The translations under genes were made by a program, and so were the position numbers. 10,781 nt of DNA from Thermoflexales bacterium (GTDB lineage: Bacteria > Chloroflexota > Anaerolineae > S140-20), in NCBI GenBank assembly GCA_015484715.1, contig WFUY01000446.1, positions 1 through 10,781 on the forward strand, given 5' to 3'. Below are positions 6,389 through 10,781 of this stretch, in pieces (the stretch's first letter is position 1; the number at the start of each line of letters is the position of its first letter). The notes under the pieces were generated by a model, which saw nothing but the letters and a program-made list of their open reading frames with translations, was not told the DNA's origin and ran no database searches.

Positions 6389-8203
6389 TCACGGCCCGTT
6401 GCGCAGCGTGATGGGCAGGTAGACGTCGTAGACCCGTTCCCACACTTTGAGGGTGAAGACGATCTCCTGAGGGCTATCTCGGGTCTCCGTGCCACCATCC
6501 ACGCGGACCTTGGCCTGGTAGGTGCCTATTGTGGCCGGTCCCTCCAGAGTGTAGTTCAGCCATCCGTTGCTGGAGCCGCTGGAGGTGACCGTCACGGTCA
6601 CGGTTGGGGGCCCCTCAATCACCGAGGCTGTCCAGTTGAACCCCGTCTTGCTGTACTGGCCGATAGAAATGGTTCCCGAGGCGACCGGATTCGTGATGGG
6701 CACGGCCCTGTACACGCTCGTCGGGCTGACCTTCAGCCAGGGCTGGGTGGTCTCGTATCCCAGGGTCCACGACGACTCGTCCGATGCCTTGTACTGGTAG
6801 GCCAGGTCCAAATAAGTACCGGTGAATGCCTTAGGGGACAACCGGTCTCCTGCGCCGGAGCTGGTCACCCCACTGCCAAACAGGGCGAAGGTTGGTTGCA
6901 TTGCCGAACCCTCGTCGCTTGCCAGGATTTCCACATCGGTCCAACGCATCGCCCCGCCGCTGTTCCAGCCTGTCGTGGTGATCCCACGGCTGTAGAAGAC
7001 CTTGTAAGGCGACCATGAGCCAGGGGCCAGTTGGCTATGCCAGACAATATGGACGACGGTACGGGTCGAAGTCGTGCTAAGCCGTAAGGAGGGACGCAGG
7101 TAGTTTGTATAATCAGGGTCCTCCCCAGAAAGCCCCACTGAATAGTAGACGGATGTCGTCCTGGTGATCCCCTGTAGAGAGGACCAGTCCAAGCTGGAGT
7201 TGCCGCCCGGGATGCCATTGTTGTCACGGATGTCGGTCCATTTCAACAGCAGATTGTAGTTCCCACTGCTGTATATATTTGCCCGCGCCCAGGCGGCGAA
7301 GAGCACATACCCACGGGCCACGATGTCAGGTGTGAAGACCTGGTAGAACTGTCCGGCGTCGTATAGTGGGAAATAGGTGCTCCACCCACTTCCTTCGCGA
7401 CGGGCATACTGGACCTGGTGATCTACGTCCTTTCCCGTGCTGGGATCGTTCTCGTTCCAAATCCAGATGATGTGGATCGTGTCACCCGACGCGGTAATGG
7501 CCGGGTGGAAGTTGGTGGTGTAGTTGCCCGGTGAGGGGGAAGGAGCGGGAACAAGTTCCGGCAGAGGCCACTCGGGGGCCCCAGAAGTCGCCGAGTTGTA
7601 GGTGTAGTAGATGTCGCTGCCGGGCTCCTGGACTCGCACCCAAACGACGTGAGCCCGCCCCTGGCTGTCCAGAGCGATGTCCGGGTCAACGAGGGGATCG
7701 CCGTTCTGATAGGCCACAGTCGTCTTGGTGCCCGCGAAGCAGCCAGTGGAGGAGGCTTCCAAGCGTACTTGACAGTACTCGATCCGCTGGGGGGCGATCT
7801 GGGCCCCCACCTTCTCTGCCTCGACCCAGACCACGTGGGCGATGGGCGGGTCCGTTGCCTCCAGGACGACGGCGGGCTTGGAACCGTAGTAGTCGGTGCC
7901 CCCGGCGAGGGTTACCGTGCGCCAGATGTTTTCATTCAGCTGCATCCACTTCAGGTAGATGTTGCCCTCATAGGTGTTGGCGGTCTGCCCTTCCGACCAG
8001 ACGATCACTTCATAGGTGCCACTCCCCACAGTGACGCTGTCCATCGCAGGGAAAGCGGCATCCCCCTCGCTCTGGGCAGGGAGAAGAGGGGGAGCCACAG
8101 GGCGAGAGGCCCAGGCGGTGGCCACTGCCGTCAGCGCCAACCCCAAAGTTGTCACGATGAGAACCCAGGCCACCCGTTGAGCGGGCAAGGACGGCTTGTG
8201 CAT
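6389..8203 (-). CDS. Secreted beta-propeller-like protein with C-terminal Ig-like domain and YLPITLR tail
   Basis: The 604-residue product has a signal peptide (basic head, hydrophobic core about 11-31, probable cleavage near AWA at 30-33). Six spaced copies of a blade motif follow: YEVIVW (64-69), IAHVVW (121-126), RAHVVW (183-188), TIHIIW (242-247), VLFAAW (300-305) and VVHIVW (383-388). One is preceded by PDIALDSQG, typical of sialidase/BNR-like propellers that repeat about every 60 residues. I do not see the arginine triad or Asp-box set needed to claim sialidase activity. Residues about 488-588 look like an Ig/BACON-like beta sandwich (WLKVSPTSV ... GWLNYT ... GTYQAKVRVDGG). The chain ends VYLPITLRNGP, a tail I associate with Chloroflexota secreted proteins. 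GGAGG upstream supports the ATG, 15 bp after the preceding stop. Probably a surface binding protein. Confidence 0.85.
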   Translation of the reverse strand: MHKPSLPAQRVAWVLIVTTLGLALTAVATAWASRPVAPPLLPAQSEGDAAFPAMDSVTVGSGTYEVIVWSEGQTANTYEGNIYLKWMQLNENIWRTVTLAGGTDYYGSKPAVVLEATDPPIAHVVWVEAEKVGAQIAPQRIEYCQVRLEASSTGCFAGTKTTVAYQNGDPLVDPDIALDSQGRAHVVWVRVQEPGSDIYYTYNSATSGAPEWPLPELVPAPSPSPGNYTTNFHPAITASGDTIHIIWIWNENDPSTGKDVDHQVQYARREGSGWSTYFPLYDAGQFYQVFTPDIVARGYVLFAAWARANIYSSGNYNLLLKWTDIRDNNGIPGGNSSLDWSSLQGITRTTSVYYSVGLSGEDPDYTNYLRPSLRLSTTSTRTVVHIVWHSQLAPGSWSPYKVFYSRGITTTGWNSGGAMRWTDVEILASDEGSAMQPTFALFGSGVTSSGAGDRLSPKAFTGTYLDLAYQYKASDESSWTLGYETTQPWLKVSPTSVYRAVPITNPVASGTISIGQYSKTGFNWTASVIEGPPTVTVTVTSSGSSNGWLNYTLEGPATIGTYQAKVRVDGGTETRDSPQEIVFTLKVWERVYDVYLPITLRNGP

Positions 8204-8218
8204 GCTCGCTCGCCTCCG

Positions 8219-10781
8219 TCAGCTCGGCAGGAGCAGAATGTGATCGTCGTTTATGGAGTGGTCGCCAGCGGTGACCGTTACCTGGATCATACCGGTGTAG
8301 AGACGGCCACCGACTTGCACCTCGGCATAGACCGTGTAGGTCCCCGGCGGCAGGTTGTAGAAGCTGTAGGTACCATCCTGGATGGAGTAGGTGTAGTAGA
8401 GTTCCCCGCCGGGGGCGTAGGCCCACACGTTCACACCGGACAGGGCGGTGGGGATGCCGGCCAGAAGGACGGTGGTTTGCCCTCCGATAGACCCTTTGTC
8501 CGGCTCGGGCTGAGGGCGCGGTTCCTCCATGCAGACCTCGAAGTAGAGCTCGTCCAGGAAGTACCAGGTGTCGGCAGTGCCGTCGTTGGGCGCGTAGAAT
8601 TCGATCTGGAGCGCCTGACCGGCGTAGGCGTAAGAGGGGACCAGGTCGCTGGCGAAGAGGTCCCGCGTGACGACCTCCCAATCGCGCTGGGTGCCGTCGG
8701 CGAGCTGGATCCCTTCTTGGATCACCGTGCCTTCCACGCGGGCGTCGCCGGTACCCTGGCGGATACGCAGGTCCAGCTCGTCGGGATCGTCCGCGCCCCG
8801 GTTATCCACGTAGCGGGCAAAGCTCAGGATCGCTGTGTTGATGGTGTCTGTGGGGATCTCAGCGGGCATCAAGACCTCTTGCCGCACCCAGGGATGGTAG
8901 ACGGTGCCATCGAAGATGTTGGTGTCGGCTCGTAAGCGGAGCATATACGCGCCGTCGTAGGGTGCGGGAGGCCCGCCGCTCTTCACCACGGCACCCGGTT
9001 CGTCGCCATGGGCCCAGGGGCCGTTGGGAGGATACCACTCGTCCGATCCCACTTCCAGGCCGTTGACGCTAAAGAGCTGGTTGCAGACCTGCAGGCCCGG
9101 CGGACGCGGTGGCGGCGGCGGCGGCGGATCGCCCATAGGGCAGTCGAAGTCGTCGAAGTTGGCCGAGTAGCGGGGCCACTGGCTGCTGCTGGTCGTGTAG
9201 GGGGAGTAGGCCAGCCCCACCAGGGCGGTGTTGCCCATGTTCACGTTGACGCTACCGGCCTCCGTCCAGTTGTACCCGTCGGAGGAGTAGTAGGCGGTGA
9301 AGGTGTTGGCCCGACGCACCAAGCGGACCCAAACGGGCATGGAGACGGCTGTGTCGTTGGCGAAGCGCTGCGTCGTCCCACCGTCGCTGGAGCGGTAGGC
9401 GAACTGCAGACCGTGGAGGTTGGTCTTCATCACCATCACACGCCGGCTATTGGCCGCCGTGCTCCGGCGCACCATCAACCCGGCCTTGGCCCACTCGGCC
9501 CCACCTGGCCCCCAGTTGATCTTCACCGAGATGTCAAAGTCACCGGTGATCCGCTGGTAGAGGAACCAGAAGCGGTCGGAGGTTCCCCAGATGCTGCCAC
9601 CTGGGCCGACGATGGTCAGCGTGCCGTTCTCCTCGATCACCTGGCCCCCGCTGCCGGGGTTGCCGATTCCGGTGAAAGTCCAGCGGCTGGTGTCCAGGCT
9701 TTCGTCCCAGAAGCCATCCCCGTAAGGGAAGAGGGGTGGACCACAGACGGCTGTCACTGTGATCGGGCCTGTGACGTTGTTGTCCTCCTGGGTCTCTTCG
9801 TTCACCTGATTGGAAGTGTCAGCCTGGCCCCACAGTGTGTGGATGCCCTCTTCCACGTAGAGGACGGTGGTGACGACCTTGGTCTCGTTGGCCCCAATGC
9901 CGTTCAACCATGCCTTGTACACTCCGGGCTGGCTGGGGAACGGAGGCGTCAGGGAAGGATCCAGGTAGAGATCGTTGTCAAAAGTGGTGCTTGTGATCAC
10001 CACTGGAGCCAGGTTGCGCACGTAGAGCGGCACGGTGATGTAGGTATTGGGGGTGATGGGGTAGGAGGGGACCCCGATCCGCTCGATGATCAGGTCGGGT
10101 GGCGGGGGCTGCACGGTGATGATCTCCGACTGGGCGACGTCGGTCGCTCCACCGCACGCCGGACTGGTGGGATCCCGGCTGACGACTCGGTATCGGCCTT
10201 CGGCATCCACCGGGATCTGGTAATCCAGGTTGAGGGCGTTCCCCTCGGTGTCCACGCTGACGTTGGCAGCGATGACGGCTACGAGGCGGCCTGCCTCGGT
10301 GATAAAGCAGACATCATAGGAGCCGGGGGTAACGTGGTCGTAAAGGCTCACCCGGATGCGTTGCAGGGGGATCGCCTCGATATGGGAGACGGCGATCCAG
10401 GGGGTGCCGGGTGGGTTCCAGACTTTGGTGGAAGGCGCTACATCGGTGATCTCGCCGACCGAGTAGCGGTTGTCCCCATTAACGTCCACCCAGGCACGAA
10501 TGGTGGCCGTCGCAGGCTCATTGGCGTAGATGGTCACCGTTGCCCGACCGGTGTTATCCGTGGGCACCTCGATGTAGCGAGGGGAGACCCCATCGGGGCT
10601 GAACCCGCCAGCATCGGTGGAGAAGCTGACGGAGAGCCCCTCGATGGGCTGGTTAAACTCGTCCCACACCTGGGCCGTAAACTGGTGGGATGGTTCCAGA
10701 GGGAGCGTGTTAGTTACCAGGTCGGGCTCCAACACCAGCCGCTGAGGCCGGGGTGGCGGCGTGGGGGTCGGTGTGTAGGTG
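8219..10781 (-). CDS. Large multidomain surface/adhesin-like protein (5' end cut by window edge)
   Basis: The frame is open through the right edge, so the N-terminus and signal peptide are not seen; 853 residues are visible, numbered here from the first complete codon. TYTPTPTPPPRPQ is a Thr-Pro linker. Residues about 16-98 resemble an invasin-type Ig (Big_1) domain (VWDEFNQPIEGLSVSFSTD ... DNTGRATVTI), directly followed by a dockerin-like loop DVNGDNRYSVGE (99-110). A CARDB-like domain spans about 229-345 (PDLIIERI ... DTSNQVNEETQEDNN). About 356-546 matches the DUF1349/concanavalin-like pattern (WTFTGIGNPG ... GLMVRRS ... WVRLVRRANTFTAYYSSDG). A seven-proline linker precedes a jelly-roll-like domain (about 564-750), and a carboxypeptidase-regulatory/transthyretin-like domain ends the protein (about 763-853, GTYSFYNLPPGTYTVYAE). 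The mix suggests an extracellular glycan- or cell-binding protein, not a catalytic one. It leads the visible run into the propeller gene. Confidence 0.85.
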   Translation of the reverse strand, partial: TYTPTPTPPPRPQRLVLEPDLVTNTLPLEPSHQFTAQVWDEFNQPIEGLSVSFSTDAGGFSPDGVSPRYIEVPTDNTGRATVTIYANEPATATIRAWVDVNGDNRYSVGEITDVAPSTKVWNPPGTPWIAVSHIEAIPLQRIRVSLYDHVTPGSYDVCFITEAGRLVAVIAANVSVDTEGNALNLDYQIPVDAEGRYRVVSRDPTSPACGGATDVAQSEIITVQPPPPDLIIERIGVPSYPITPNTYITVPLYVRNLAPVVITSTTFDNDLYLDPSLTPPFPSQPGVYKAWLNGIGANETKVVTTVLYVEEGIHTLWGQADTSNQVNEETQEDNNVTGPITVTAVCGPPLFPYGDGFWDESLDTSRWTFTGIGNPGSGGQVIEENGTLTIVGPGGSIWGTSDRFWFLYQRITGDFDISVKINWGPGGAEWAKAGLMVRRSTAANSRRVMVMKTNLHGLQFAYRSSDGGTTQRFANDTAVSMPVWVRLVRRANTFTAYYSSDGYNWTEAGSVNVNMGNTALVGLAYSPYTTSSSQWPRYSANFDDFDCPMGDPPPPPPPRPPGLQVCNQLFSVNGLEVGSDEWYPPNGPWAHGDEPGAVVKSGGPPAPYDGAYMLRLRADTNIFDGTVYHPWVRQEVLMPAEIPTDTINTAILSFARYVDNRGADDPDELDLRIRQGTGDARVEGTVIQEGIQLADGTQRDWEVVTRDLFASDLVPSYAYAGQALQIEFYAPNDGTADTWYFLDELYFEVCMEEPRPQPEPDKGSIGGQTTVLLAGIPTALSGVNVWAYAPGGELYYTYSIQDGTYSFYNLPPGTYTVYAEVQVGGRLYTGMIQVTVTAGDHSINDDHILLLPS

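Noticed and set aside
6389..8203. Calling the propeller protein a sialidase
   Set aside because: Blade motifs resemble BNR/sialidase-type propellers, but I do not see the catalytic arginines, Asp-box set, tyrosine/glutamate pair or FRIP motif clearly enough to claim the enzyme.
7649..8935. Long plus-strand open frame (428 codons) spanning the propeller and large surface protein genes
   Set aside because: It covers parts of two real minus-strand genes and their gap, and shows no signal peptide, motif or domain. It is best read as a GC-driven shadow.
9111..9127. GGC trinucleotide run
   Set aside because: It simply encodes the seven-proline linker on the minus strand. Slippage would change linker length in frame; no sign of phase variation by frameshift.

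Overview
The window looks like a piece of a Chloroflexota genome, most likely Anaerolineae-like, at roughly 60% GC. Four things point there: a Tad/Flp pilus gene set with an intact receiver domain on the CpaE/TadZ protein; very long secreted proteins with Thr-Pro linkers (TPTPTPPP at the right edge); a secreted protein ending in a VYLPITLR-type tail, which I associate from memory with Chloroflexota exported proteins; and TadE/TadG-like proteins enlarged well beyond the proteobacterial size. The taxonomic call is inference; no rRNA or other marker gene is present. Every gene I accept lies on the minus strand, so transcription runs right to left.

Unit 1 (right edge to about 2692) is one tightly spaced run of five genes. 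In order they are: a very large multidomain surface protein cut by the right edge (invasin-like Ig, CARDB, DUF1349-like lectin fold, jelly roll, transthyretin-like C-terminus); a 604-residue secreted beta-propeller protein; a 207-residue membrane-anchored PepSY-like protein; a TadE-like pseudopilin; and a 759-residue TadG-like protein whose von Willebrand A domain is interrupted by about 325 residues containing a carbohydrate-binding-like module. Gaps are 15 bp, 68 bp (with a hairpin), 1 bp overlap and 12 bp. The run ends in a perfect 14-bp hairpin.

The intergenic stretch 2266-2691 is the only gap over 300 bases. Reading on the minus strand it holds the hairpin, then a 155-bp nested inverted-repeat element with 13-bp terminal repeats and near-perfect 9-bp flanking direct repeats (a MITE-like insertion), then a strong sigma-70-type promoter, then a leader of about 150 nt carrying two overlapping palindromes and a strong ribosome-binding site.

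Unit 2 (2265 to beyond the left edge) starts from that promoter: cpaB (SAF/RcpC) followed by cpaE/tadZ (receiver plus ParA/MinD-like ATPase), which runs off the left end. Further assembly genes (ATPase CpaF/TadA, TadB, TadC, prepilin) would be expected beyond that edge but cannot be seen.

Taken together, the locus appears to pair the basal assembly and localisation components of a Tad pilus (CpaB, CpaE) with an unusually elaborate set of extracellular pseudopilins and secreted carbohydrate-binding-like proteins. My leading hypothesis is an adhesive Tad-type appendage in which the vWA/CBM protein acts as a tip or surface adhesin. The function is inferred; the architecture is read from the sequence.
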